Below, one piece after another: positions 10,421-21,467 of a stretch of DNA of 64,000 nucleotides. The stretch spans positions 1,116,001-1,180,000 of the forward strand of contig JAECYW010000005.1 of the NCBI GenBank assembly GCA_023014335.1, in the 5' to 3' direction. The translations under genes and the position numbers were made by a program. The stretch comes from Galerina marginata. Lineage: Eukaryota > Basidiomycota > Agaricomycetes > Agaricales > Galerinaceae. Numbering within the stretch: the stretch's first letter is position 1; each line of letters starts with the position of its first letter. The notes under the pieces are model-generated. The model did not search any database and was not told the origin of the DNA. It saw only the letters and a list, made by a program, of their open reading frames with translations.

Positions 10421-11413
10421 ATATCAATTTATATTACTGCTATGCTGATAGAGATGATGCTTTTGTCAAGTAAATTGTGATTCTGCTCTTCACCTCCAAA
10501 ACATTTCCCCTCCAATATAATTTTCCATAAATATTTCTAGATAAGAAAATGTTTCAATCACAAATCATTCCTAAGCGCATTCCAATCTATGTTAAACACA
10601 AGTCAGAATGGGCAGAACAAAACATGACACATTTTGGTTTAATTTGCAGAACATTCAAAAAAAACAAGAGCCGCAGCAGATTTTAACAACCAACTTAAAC
10701 ACTTATTTTCAAATCATCAAACAAATTTATTACGTAAAAATTGCAAGTCAAGTGATGGTACCGTTAAATGTAGCTATATCTATCCGATTTGCAACCCCCA
10801 ACTGGTTAAGCTGATGCGACGAAAACTACCAGTGGGTCAAAATGCAATGAACAGGCAACCAACAACAATCAACACTGCAGATAATGCCAAAGAGTAAAGA
10901 CTGGACAGAGCAAATGCTCAAATTACAAGAGAAATCACTGAATAACTGCCCACAGTAGTTCCAGTCCAGAGGAATAATGCCTAAAGAAGCTGAAAAATAA
11001 ACAGTAAAGGTGGAATCTAATATAATGACAAGGAAAAACAGAGAATTATAATGGAAATATGAGTAAAATTAAAACAGATCAAAATCAAGTAAAAAGAATA
11101 TATAACAAAAAAAAAACAGAGAATTAAAATGGGAATATGAGTAAAATTAAAAAAGATCAAAATCAAGTAGAAAGAATATATAACACAAATGCAAGAAAAT
11201 TAGAGAAAACAAAGTGAAAATAGCATATTAAACCTGCACATAAAATATAAACCAAAAACAATATTGTCACATGGAAGAAACAAGACAAGACTGCAAATAT
11301 AGACAATGTAAACCTAGAAAGAGGCTATTGACATAGGCATTTAAGAAGTCTGGCACAAAAATCAAACAAAACATTGGAAACTACCAGTAGGGTCGCATTA
11401 TGCAAAAACCTAG
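10421..11413. other. AT-rich intergenic stretch with a 78-bp tandem duplication
   Basis: No gene supported. A 78-bp direct duplication lies at about 11041-11184 (gagaatta at 11041 and 11119). One copy of the ctgatagagatg motif lies near 10445. The remainder is unstructured AT-rich sequence downstream of the gene X stop codon. Confidence 0.5.
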
Positions 11414-12065
11414 TTAGTGGTGTGGTTCATTTCGGAAGACTTCTCGACTGGGTCCTTCAATGCCAGATCTCCTATAACGTTGCTTGTAAAAACGATCGTG
11501 TGAAGCAGACACAGTGTCCATCTCATCTTCTTCACTAGACGATTTTTCAAGAGTGGGGTCAAAATGGACATGAAGTGGATCTGAGGCAGTTTGTCGATAG
11601 GGATGAGTCACAGGAGCTGAAGCTGAAGATTGATGATTGGGATCAGATACAGAGCGTGAAGATGCAGCTTTTGTTGAACTCTTCTTTGGGGCTGATGGAA
11701 CAACACGTGCCGCAGGGTGATGAGGAGGAAGTGCACGTTTCAAGGGAGCCAAAGGGTTAGGCTTCTGATAGAATGAATCGGGAGAGACTTTTGAACCTGA
11801 AACACGTGACTGAGACTTTGAAGACTGGGCAGGTTGAGAGCGACCAATTTCACTGCGATAGGGAAATGCAGTCTGTTTTGAGATTGATGCAGAGTGGCGT
11901 AAAATGATATCGGGGGAGTGGAAGCTATGAAGCTCATGAGTAGCCCCAGTTGGAATTTGATCAGGCCCAAGAACCGTATATTGATCAAAATACTCATCCA
12001 TTGGGGTGCGTTTCTTTGCCAATGCACGAGCTTCAAGACGTTGGATTTCCTTCTGATATTTTGCG

Positions 12066-12450
12066 ACTTGTTCAGAGGCCATTGCTGCGCATGGCAAAAA
12101 CAAGTTCTTACTTTCAAGGTGAGTCCGACTATAAATACAGGTTAAATAAGTAAATAATACATAGTCCGCTCAAATCTGAACCGATTTGGATGATCTTATA
12201 CTGAAAAAAAGCAGAGAAATGAGGCGGTTCTAGCAAGCCTGATTGCGCCTGGTCACGTGACCAGGAAAGCCCTGATTTTTAGGAATTTTTTGATACCAAG
12301 ATCATCAAAATTGGCCCAGTAATGGCTGAGATACAGAAACCATGCAGGGTCACAGTATGAGTGGGAGAATTTCGAACCATTGCGTTAGGAATGTTTTCTG
12401 CCTGCTATGCAGGCCGGAAAACAAGTTCTTTTACTACGTAAGAACTTGTA
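12066..12450 (-). mobile_element. Helitron-like non-autonomous element, short form, in gene X copy 1
   Basis: 385 bp on the minus strand, TACAAG (12450) to GAACAAGT (12066). The intact copy at about 63640 reads gctaaaatcgcgaaatat. The filled site reads gctaaaaT, then the element, then cgcaaaatat. The empty site therefore contains one T and no longer target duplication. Confidence 0.92.
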
Positions 12451-13562
12451 ATTTTAGCTTTGTCAGCTGCTGATGGGTCGAAAAGTGGAGAAAACTGTGC
12501 AATTGAATCAATCTGCATAGCAGTAGGAGATGAATGAGCTTGGCGATCAGCTACAGTAGATTTGGTGGATATTGAGGATTTCCGTGGAAAAGAAGGGACT
12601 GCTGTAGTAGGTGGCTGAACAGATCGTAAACCAGCAGGAGCAGTGATAGTGACAGGTTTTCGGACCATCTTCGAAGCCTGCTTCAGATCTTCAACCAACA
12701 CAAGTGGTTTCCCATCTAGAGTCGAAAGCAAAGGAATCTTGAAATATTCAACAGAACCAACTGGAATTGCCTTTTCCTCTAAAGTTGGCATAGTTAAACA
12801 GAAGAATTATAAAAAACACAAAAACAAATTTACCTTCAGTCCAAGAAGCAAAGTGAAGAGATCCAGACTTGAGCAAGGTGTCTAAATGTTTCCATGCTAG
12901 CAAAGACTGCTTTGCAGGATCAAAAAGGCCTTGGTGAGGGTAGGTAGGAACCACCAGATCAGGCCATCCATTAATATGGAAGCAATGCTTGAGAGCTCAG
13001 TCAGTCAGATCACTCCATGGGAGATTCCGTCGGCCCTTAAGCTCAGGAACAGCATAATCTGCATCAAATATGAGTATGCAAAGCATAAGAAAAAAAAAAG
13101 AACTTACGAAGCTGATTCCGCATCTCATTGGTGACAGATTGACGAAATTGTGCCCTTGACATGTTATCAATGTCTGCTTCACCATGATCGACTGCAGTCT
13201 GTGGCACCACATCACTGGAATCCTTATCGGTATGCTTATTTTGTGTTAACATTTCTCTTAGTCGTGCATCTGCAAGGCCAGACCTAGTGCAATAGAACTT
13301 AGCATAAAATGCAGATAAAAGAATATAAACATACCTGTATTTACTTGTTAAGAGGCCATTGCTCTGCATGGCAAATACGAGTTCTTTTTCTTCTTAATTC
13401 TCTTTATCAAAGCTTTTTCAATATATTATTGGGTTGTATATCAAAGATAGATTTTATCATATTTTTACCTGCATAGAGTAGCAGCACATGGCAAAAACAA
13501 GTCCTCATGTACTATGTCTCAGTAATTGATTAATAACAAAGTGAGATGTTATCTGATTGGAC

Positions 13563-14165
13563 TAGTGTTTTGAAGTCTGGTCCAGTCTGGTTTTTTCACA
13601 TTTTTGGCAAGGACGGGGACTTTAACTGGTCCTAGAAATTTATAAATGTTCAGAAAACTGGACTGGACTGATGAGGACCAGTCCTCATTGGTTTTTTGCA
13701 GTCCTGGACCAGTCTTGGTTTTAACCGGTTGCCAGCTGGTCTCAACTGGTTTTTTGATACATTAACATCAAGATTTAGTGTAGATATATGAATATAATTT
13801 GTAGAGACTATATATACCTTTAAAACAAGTCCAAGAACATTAAATTCCATTGAGAATTGGCAATTATACGGAAATATTCACCATTTCCTACTCTTTTGGA
13901 AGTTTCAAAATGTTTTTTTTTATTTTTCAGTGTGAACTTTGTCTAAAATTATGATACATAGTGCGTTTTAAAGAAAAAAATAAGGGCTACAAAACTACTG
14001 GTTTGGACGGGTCCTAGGACCGAAAACTGGTCCTCAAAGACTGGTTTTTTTCCAGTTTTTCATTCTCAAATATCAAAAGACCAGTCTGCTGGTCCAGTAT
14101 TTTTGCAGTCTGGTCTGGTCTTTTTGCAGTCTTTTCCAGTCTTAGGACCGGACTTCAAAACACTA
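13563..14165. mobile_element. hAT-like non-autonomous transposon (603 bp)
   Basis: Termini TAGTGTTTTGAAGTCTGGTC and, on the other strand, TAGTGTTTTGAAGTCCGGTC. Flanking 8-bp target duplications are gattggac (13555-13562) and gattgggc (14166-14173), one mismatch. The interior is full of CCAGTC/GACTGG repeats. The TAGTG start and 8-bp duplication fit the hAT superfamily. No transposase. Confidence 0.82.
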
Positions 14166-14339
14166 GATTGGGCTGATCCTGAACTCATTGGAAAGGTAAT
14201 AAAAAGATGCATTTTATGGTATAAACCAGAAAATCACTAGTTTAGCTTGTATATAGTACTTATGCTTGCTATGCATTTGTAAAAGTAGTCTAAAGATATA
14301 AATCTAGTAAGTTATTGCTTTATATCAAGTTTTAATCCA

Positions 14340-14880
14340 CACAGAAAGCAAAAAAAAAGGATAAAAAAGCGCCAGCAAAGCACTTTTCTAGCCTATACAC
14401 AATCAACTGACATGACCTGTGCTAGGAAGAAAGCTATCTACAAATAAAAGTGCCCTAAAAACATATATCTAGCTATTTACTACTGTCTATTAAGGTTTAC
14501 TTGACACAAAAAGGTAAAAAAAAGGTAAAAAAAGCGCCAGCAAAGCACTTTTCTAGCCCACACACAGTCAACTGACATGACCTGTGCTAGAAAACAAAGC
14601 TATCTACAAATAAAAGTGCCCTAAAAACATGTATCTAGCTATATACTACTGTCTATCAAGTTTTACTCTACACAAAAAGATAAAAAAGAGGTAAAAAAGC
14701 GCCAGCAAAGCACTCTTCCAGCCTCAGAATCTATACTAGGGACTATCTACTAATGAAAGTACATTAAAGACTCATATTTAGCTAGTTAGTATTGAGTCTA
14801 TTAAGTTTTAAACTACATAAAAAGCACAGAAAAAAAGGGGAAAAAGTGCCAGCAAAGCACCTTTCTGCTTTATACAAACT
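14340..14880. repeat. Imperfect tandem repeat, about 165-bp unit, four copies
   Basis: The marker gcgccagcaaagcac occurs at 14369, 14534 and 14699, with gtgccagcaaagcac at 14846. Units share A-rich runs, acctgtgctag and tctacaaataaaagtgccct. Non-coding. Confidence 0.85.
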
Positions 14881-14926
14881 TATAATGAATCTAAAAAGAA
14901 AGAGACAACAGTTAGTAAGCTTTGAC

Positions 14927-14994
14927 CAGCATGTCATGGTATCCCTCCAGTGAGTGGTACACTATCGACCTATCCGGGTGGACTGACATGCTGG
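14927..14994. repeat. 12-bp inverted repeat (hairpin) ACCAGCATGTCA
   Basis: ACCAGCATGTCA near 14927 is matched by TGACATGCTGGT near 14984, a perfect 12-bp stem with a loop of about 45 bp, lying inside the divergent Helitron-like element. Confidence 0.7.
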
Positions 14995-15079
14995 TAAAGA
15001 AGAAAGAAAGAAGTGATGAGCTGGCAGTTTATAATTATGTGACATATGTTACAAGTCACACAGATTTATCTAATCCAAT

Positions 15080-15126
15080 AAGATAAGATAAGATAAGATA
15101 AGATAAGATAAGATAAGATAAGATAA
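15080..15126. repeat. AAGAT pentanucleotide microsatellite
   Basis: Uninterrupted run of about nine aagat units. Confidence 0.95.
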
Positions 15127-15415
15127 AAAGATAACCTAGTGTATTATATACTGGATCCTTCATACTTATGAAATAATAGTACCTTTAAAAGGCCTGAATT
15201 TTACAATTTTTTTGATATTATTTTTGTCAGAATTGATCCAGCAACAATTGAAAAAGACCAAAGGCAATATTTAATGTGGCTCTGCAGAGTATCCTGTGGC
15301 TGTGCAAAAATACCCATAGAAAGGCCTGAATTTTACAAATTTTTTGATATAAGTTTTGCAAGAATTGACCAAGTACTGATATTTTAAATGTAAAATTAGA
15401 GATTTTATATTTTCT

Positions 15416-15733
15416 GTTGTGGCTGTGCTAACCCTAAGAGGACCGACGCGTCGGTCCTCTTAGGGTTAGAATCAAAAACACACCTAAAATTTTAAACTTC
15501 AGAAATGGATTTTAAATATAAATCTGAGGTTTAATATTGATACCAAGACAAATATGATTTTTGTTGTGGCTGTGCTAACCCTATGAGTACAGTCCAGTTG
15601 GCTTGTTATCACTAGGAAACCTCAGATTTATATTTAAAATCCATTTCTGAAGTTTAAAATTTTAGGTGTGTTTTTGATTCTAACCCTAAGAGGACCGACG
15701 CGTCGGTCCTCTTAGGGTTAGCACAGCCACAAC
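15416..15733. repeat. 117-bp inverted repeat with two 42-bp perfect palindromes
   Basis: Arm 15416-15532 is the reverse complement of 15617-15733, separated by 84 bp. Each arm contains a perfect 42-bp palindrome (15428-15469 and 15680-15721) centred on CGACGCGTCG and bounded by ctaaccctaa/ttagggttag. A broken third relative lies near 15814-15850. Strong cruciform or fold-back potential. No reading frame. Confidence 0.93.
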
Positions 15734-18706
15734 AAAAAAAAAAATCATATACCTCAGAATTATATTTAAAATGCATATCTGAAGTTTAAAGTTTTAGGTG
15801 TGTTTTTGATTCTAACCCTAAGAGGACAGACCGGTAGCACAGCCACAACACAAAAAAAAATTATTTGGCTTGTTATCAATATTCAACCTCAGACTTCTAT
15901 TTAAAAGGCATTTTCAATGCTTAAAGTTTTTGATGTGTTCATTTTTAGCATGTCAATTCTCCTGAGTTTGATTTCAAACCAACGGTAAACAGAAGTATTC
16001 CATTGAAGGATATAGAAAGTACTAGAAGAAGTTGAACAAGACTTATAACAAGTATTATTTATTACTGGAATGCAGTGGAAGTGATCTAGAAGTATATAAA
16101 TAGATATACAACTGGCATGAACCATGTTTGGTGACTGTTTAGTCATATAAGCTATATATAAACCATAGCAACCGGAGCAGGAGCCTGTAACAGACTGCAA
16201 AGTAAAAGAAGTGATATTTAATCACGTTACTGACAAAACCTAACCTTAGTTTAGGTGTCCAGGAACAAAAGCTAAAAATAGACCATAGCAACGGACATCA
16301 GACAACCATTCCCATGGTCAATAATAATTTTGACACTATTAGAAAAGTTTGTAGACTTTTAATTCAGGGTCGCTCACAAAAAATGAAGCAGTGGGAGAAT
16401 TTCCAACCATCGCGTTAGGAATCATTTCCTTCTGCTATCGAGTGTAGAAAACGAGTTCTTTTACTATGTAAGAACTCGTAATCAGTTACAGTCTCAATAA
16501 GAGCCTGGACATGGAACTTGTGATCCTCAATAAGTTTCCGACCAGCTGAAGATCCTGCAATGACACCAGATTTGTCGCGAGCCACAGAATCAGTGCCAAC
16601 ATGAATGATAGCACCAAAAGCTAGGAAGTCCTTATTAAGTTGATTAACTGATGCAAGCTTTAAGACACCCAATCAGCCAAGAACAAATCTATTAAACTCA
16701 AAGCAATACTTACAACTGCCTCGATCTGGCGCTCAGCAATAAGCAAACGGCGGACAGGATGTAGAATGACCGATTCATCCGATGCAAACTCCTCCAACTC
16801 CTTTCTGACCTTAATTCGAAAGGCTTCTTGATCTTCATCTGACAGCTTCTTATATTCTGCATATTCAGACTCTACCAGCTGACGAAACTCATCCACTAAA
16901 GATTTATGAATTTTATAAGCCAAGTTAACAATAATGAGAAAAGATAAGCTTACATCCTTCAATCTCTCCATCTGTGGCTATTCTGGCCCTCCATTGCTGG
17001 AATTCATTCCAAAAATTAACCCTACGCACTGATGGATTGTTGATGCCCCATTTTTGGAAGACCAAATCATCGTCTTTATTGTGTCTAGCAGCAAGTTTAG
17101 CTGCCAGCCCAAGAACGTGGATACCAAGTTGTTTCGATTCAGCTTCAAAGCTAAGTGAATGTCGGCCAGCCTTCTTCTTCGTGGAACGTGGTTGGATAAA
17201 ATCTTCATCGTCATTGGCCATTCTATCCACCTCCTCATCATCAATGAAGTCCCTGCTAGGGTTGACAGTGTCGTCGTCGTTGGTAGCCTTCTGCTTTCCC
17301 TTATCAACCTTCATCAAAGCTGACCTTGGGCTTGATTCAACAACATCATTTGCCAAGGCTTCATCGTCGGAGTCAAGGGTTTCGGAAAGTTCTGGGTCAC
17401 GGTTTCGAAAAGCCCGGGTGACCTTCGCCTTTCGCTGAGTCTCTCCAAAGTCAGAGCCACTGGTGCCACTTTCGGTAGCAATCAATGCAGGAGGGGTCCG
17501 TTTCGGATGAAGAAGCTTCTGGCTAAATGAGGAGAGAGGTGCAGAAGGAGGGGCTGTGAATATGTCATCCGCAACTTGAACACCAGCCTCAGAAGCAGAG
17601 TCAGAGCCTCCACGATGAACTTCAATTTCAGTTTCTCGAGACCGGCCGTAGGTGTCACTATCATTATCATTATCTCCAGACCTGATAGGGTCCCTAACCC
17701 CACCCTCGTTGTTGTCATCGTCTTCGTCGGTGCGATTTGCTTCTGGATGCAGACCATCATCGGTGATGTTGTTGTCATCTGTCTGTTCCTCCTCCTCCTC
17801 CTCCTCCTCTTCCTCCTCGTCATCGCTAAGTGTTTCGGCGCGGAGAGGTGCCAAACCACGGGCAGGAAGCGGGCGACGAGTGATAAACACACCGTCGAAC
17901 TTCAAACCACCCGTTCTCACGATTTCGGGCTTTTTCGCGTTGGAGGATTTGCTTTGCTTCGTTCGAGACTGAGCAGCCGACCGGAAGTCGTTGGCCACCC
18001 GCTCTGCTGCCAGCCGTGTAAGCCTGGCCTTCCTCTCAGCCCGTGCTTCGCTCACAGAAAGTTGGGAAGGATTCAACTTCTTCGGAACCACAGGGGGTTC
18101 ATTTCGGGCAGCCAAGTCGCCGTTGCCGTGCTGCCTTTTCCGAACCAGCGCAATCTCGCGCTCCTCAGAGGAGTCCTCACTACGGGGTCGCTTTTTTAGT
18201 GGCGTGGGCTTCGCCAGGCCTTCGCGGAGAGCCAGAGCAAACGATGCACGGGCCTCTTCTTTAGCCTTCTTCCTGGCCACCCGGTCTTTCGCCTTGCGCC
18301 GGTTTTTCGCAACATTGTGGCCATGGTCACTGTCGTCGAGAGGGCTTTCGAAGTCGCTGTCGTCGCAACGTCTGGGGGTAGGCTGTGGTCTGGGTGGGGC
18401 AGGAATAACCGGGGGAGCAGAGGTCGGAACTGGGGCAGGAGCCCGAAGGGTGCAGGAGCGACGAGGAGGTCGACCAGTACGTAGACTAAATTTCCAGTTA
18501 GAACATTGATATGTAGATAATAAAATGGATACGAACTTTGGCTGGGTCGACTGGATGGGGAGGTCTACTCCGGCGGCGCTCGGAACTTCAGCAGGCTGGC
18601 CAACGGGGACGCCAGTGGCCTCGGTAACTCGGGTGGCCTGGCCGCTGGGGTGGCCGTTTGCCACGCCGTTTAATGGAGGGGTCAGTCTGTTAACAATGTC
18701 AGACAT

Positions 18707-19102
18707 TGTATCGTAGCCTACGTGGCATGGGCGACAGCGAGAGGTTTGGAGTTAAACATGAAAGTTCAGCGTTCAAACTCGGCGGGGTGTACAAACATGC
18801 CAGTACACCCCCAGTAGACGACATGTCAGTCTACTATCCACCCCTCGCCCTCCCAGCCACGAAGGAACCAAAGCGACTTGACGACTTACGGCTGGTCATT
18901 TGCTGCTTGTGGGACCTTGCGCGGTCGACCTCGTTTCTTCTGGGATGGAGACCGTCACTGGCGAACATTGCATGAAACTCAAGTACTTACTTGAACCTGC
19001 TTCGTAGTCGGTGACGCATCCTTGGCATCGGCTTCTACAGCGAGCTCCTTCAAAGGAATAGCTTGTGAGGTTGGGCAATGAGAGGGGATGGGGGTGTCTT
19101 AC
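18707..19102. other. 5' introns and small exons of gene X copy 1
   Basis: Holds the small AT-hook exon (minus strand, KKRGRPRKVP near 18940-18900) and introns. A GACATGTC palindrome lies at 18830-18837 inside an intron. Confidence 0.5.
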
Positions 19103-20039
19103 CTCGTCCTGTTTCGCCCGTTTCCCTTTCTTCGGGTTGTCGCTGGCGTTCTTTCGCTTTGGAGGCATTGGATGTGGTTGAGAGGAAAGAGAGGTGCCAG
19201 CAGAGACCAGTTTTGCCTTAAGTAGTCTGGGAGAGTCGGGAATATGCCGAGGACGTAAATCTGGCCACCGCGAATCAGGAATTTGAAAATCAGCTAAATT
19301 TTCAAATTGCCCGGGCCTCTCGTCGTATTACTGGTGGAGGGGAAGCAGTAAGTACCCAGTAGACCTCATGAATGGGAGGCAGTCTGAAATTTTACCTTTG
19401 AACCCCTCCAGTTGTGTGTCCATCATCCGCTTTTGCTCAGAAGGGCGAGTGAATCGCGATCCATGAGGGTGATGGTGATCTTGACCCTGGCAATCAAACG
19501 CCGGACTAGCGACAGGCGCCTATCAGACATCGTCATCGGTACGGGTGTCGGGTTTAATTTTGGTGAGCGATGACTGCCCGACATGCGTTAGAATCCGGAG
19601 GCACAAGGGCGAGAACCCAGCAAAGGCAGACGTACCATTATATCCCATCACCCTCCCTCAGAATCTCCAGTCTGTGTCTGACCCGTTGACCCCATCTCTT
19701 CCCCTCAGTCTCCACTCGTTTTCTGTTATGGCCGTCAAGGCGTTGGCGTAAGTGTAGGCTGTGAATAGGGTTAGTATAGTCCGTTAAGCAACGGGTATAA
19801 ACCCACCCAAGGCGATGAAGCGGGGTGCATTATGTAGTCGCGGCGGTTGTAGTTGACGGCTGTAGTTACTGCAGGGCAAATTGTTGGAATACATCTATAA
19901 AATTGAGATAACTACGTGAGGTAGCCATGGAACTAAGAGAACTTACTCGCAAAACCAAGTATGCGCCGGATGGTGAGGCGAGGGTGGCTTTCGGATTTGA
20001 ACGATTCCGTTCCCCGGGTTACCTGTGGTGTTGAGTCGA

Positions 20040-20360
20040 TGGAAAAGTCGATTGAGGGTAGAAGTCGTCCGCAGGGCAAGTCGAGGGAGGCTGAGGGACG
20101 CGATCACGGAGCGATATGTCAGCTCCGCGATGAAGAAAGAGGGCGGGTGACATGTCAGCCCGCTCTCGTACCAGCGACATGTCACCTGGTGGTCGAAACT
20201 TGAGGGTAGAAGTCCGGCGGAGGGAAAGTTGAGCGAGGCTGAGAGACGCGATCACGGAGCAATATGTCAGCTCCGCGATGAAGAAAGAGGGCAGGCGACA
20301 TGTCAGCCCGCTCTCGTACCAGCAACATGTCACCTGGTGGTCGAATCTTGAGGGTAGTTG
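20040..20360. repeat. 148-bp tandem duplication with GACATGTC palindromes
   Basis: Two consecutive units share atcacggagc-atatgtcagc, tccgcgatgaagaaagaggg, tgacatgtcagcccgctctc and cacctggtggtcgaa. The equivalent region of the second gene pair (58840-59080) also carries two related units. Confidence 0.85.
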
Positions 20361-20619
20361 TCGAGCGGAGGCCGAGTGATGAGAGATTGGAACAGGCGCT
20401 GAGATTTGGAACGCGACAAAGTCCATTTCCGGAGTGTGAGAATTCAACTTCCTACCTCTACAGGTGAGTGTAGCGCGCTAACACAAACTGGTGCTGAGAA
20501 ATTAAATGATATTCTGCTTAATAAAACACTTGAGGATATAGGAAATAATGAGAGGAACAAAAAAAATAAGAGAGAGAAGGAAAATTGACAACGAGAGGCA
20601 AAACACGAAATAAATTAGA

Positions 20620-20722
20620 ACACAGTAGGTGGAATCGAACACTGAGGCTTACCAAATAGACCGACCTGCCAGCGTTAGTTCACAGCCTTGGGATCGTGTC
20701 CACTGCACCAAATGACCTTTAT
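20620..20722 (-). other. tRNA-like (Pol III box) segment, copy 1
   Basis: On the minus strand, TTGGTGCAGTGG (20711-20700) resembles a box A and GTTCGATTCC (20640-20631) a box B, about 60 bp apart. The acceptor and T-stem do not pair as in a normal tRNA, so this is a tRNA pseudogene or a tRNA-derived repeat head. A related segment lies in the equivalent place of the other gene pair. Confidence 0.4.
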
Positions 20723-21467
20723 TTTCGGAGTGCAAGTATTATTCTTTGTCGCTCATTTGGCTTACACAGGACTTAGAGCATTATTCGACTTTGACTTGGC
20801 CGCATGGCAAGTTCGAATTTGAACTTGTACTCCCACACTCACGACGCCTCGCACACCCACATCAACAATGCCTCGCACACCCACAACACCTCGCCACCAC
20901 GCCTGCACAACGTGCCCAACCACCACAACGAACTGATGTGTCTTTCGTTTGGCTCCAGTTGACCTTCACTCGAGCCCCCCCTCCAGCTGACTGACCGCAT
21001 TGTCAGCTTGGCCTCTCTGCCGACGTCAGATACAACTGCCCCGCCGCCTCTCATTGGTGTACCGCCTCTACTCTCCCTATCCCGGCCCACCTCTGCAAGA
21101 GAGGTTTCCTGCTCTCTCTCTCTCTCTCTCTTGTTTGTGTTTGGGCTTCAAGGTAAGCCACTTCTTTTGAGCTCAATCGATCGTTTCAACCTGCGAAGGC
21201 TGGCATGTTTGCCTTCGCTTGTTGATACCACGTCTGGCATGTTCGACGTGGTGTTCGTTGGGATGACTTGCTCGCCCATCGTCTACCTTCTTTCTCCTCG
21301 TGTGCGTTCTTGAGCATCCTCGGGAATCCTCCCAAGGGTACAAGAACACCACGCAGATCTGCTTAGACCGGGTTTACTGGTTGTCACCCCCTGTTTTCTG
21401 GCTCGTAAACGTGCTCCGCTAACTTGTCTTCCTCTTCATCCAGTGTCTGCAGCAGAGAATCTACGGG

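Larger units (their letters stand above)
13343..16480 (-). mobile_element. Divergent Helitron-like element, 3.1 kb, in gene X copy 1
   Basis: Minus-strand element with left end TACGAGTTCTTAC (16480) and right end ending TTAACAAGT (13343). The intact gene X copy reads gtaactgaTaaatacagg (62738-62753), which defines the ends. It differs from the main family by an A-to-G change in the terminal repeat that is matched in the palindrome partner and in the inner right repeat. The interior carries a hAT-like element, 165-bp tandem repeats, a 12-bp inverted repeat, an AAGAT microsatellite and a 117-bp inverted repeat. No transposase reading frame was seen. Confidence 0.82.
11414..19168 (-). pseudogene. 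Gene X copy 1: AT-hook nuclear protein, interrupted
   Basis: Diverged second copy of the gene at 59987-64000. Exon 1 (19168-19103) starts MPPKRKNASDNPKKGKR. A later exon has the AT-hook KRGRPRKVP (near 18930). The large exon 5 lies within 18480-16940 and holds a Pro-rich stretch, basic KNRRKAKDRVARKKAK and an E-rich run. Exons for EFRQLVESEYAEYKKL, LASVNQLNKDFLAFG, the YAVPELKGRR exon and the C-terminal exon follow. Two Helitron-like elements split the coding sequence: 13343-16480 inside ETVTD/KYR and 12066-12450 inside AKI/AKYQ. The C-terminus (...SREVFRNEPHH, stop at 11414) is preserved here and supplies the end missing from the other copy. Likely inactive as a full-length gene. Confidence 0.85.
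19169..21467. promoter_or_regulatory. Divergent intergenic region between gene X copy 1 and gene Y copy 1
   Basis: Conserved, in inverted form, in the intergenic region at 57795-59986. It contains a 148-bp tandem duplication (cgatcacgga at 20101 and 20249). The palindrome GACATGTC occurs at 20149, 20176 and 20297, with variants near 20324. TATCGCTCCGTGATA-like sequences are shared with the other copy. A tRNA-like segment also lies here. A bidirectional promoter role is inferred from the divergent genes and from conservation; no TATA box was identified with confidence. Confidence 0.5.

Noticed and set aside
10059..10473. Repeated ORFs over the 78/100-bp tandem repeat as a repeat protein
   Set aside because: Unit lengths 78 and 100 are mixed (100 is not a multiple of 3), all frames are open on both strands, and the copies diverge without coding bias. 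Best explained as satellite.
15428..15469. Interstitial telomere or chromosome-end fusion
   Set aside because: Only one and a half TTAGGG units on each side of the palindrome; no telomeric tract, and the motif lies inside a transposon.
17482..18509. Long plus-strand ORFs opposite gene X exon 5 (rich in Ser or Thr/Met)
   Set aside because: Shadows of the GC-rich, acidic, low-complexity exon on the other strand.
16925..18706. A 593-codon ORF taken as a separate gene starting at MSDIV
   Set aside because: Comparison with the intact copy shows it runs from an intron through exon 4 and an intron into exon 5 of gene X and beyond; the true start is at 19168.
20631..20711. Functional tRNA gene
   Set aside because: Boxes are good but the acceptor and T-stems do not pair in either copy.
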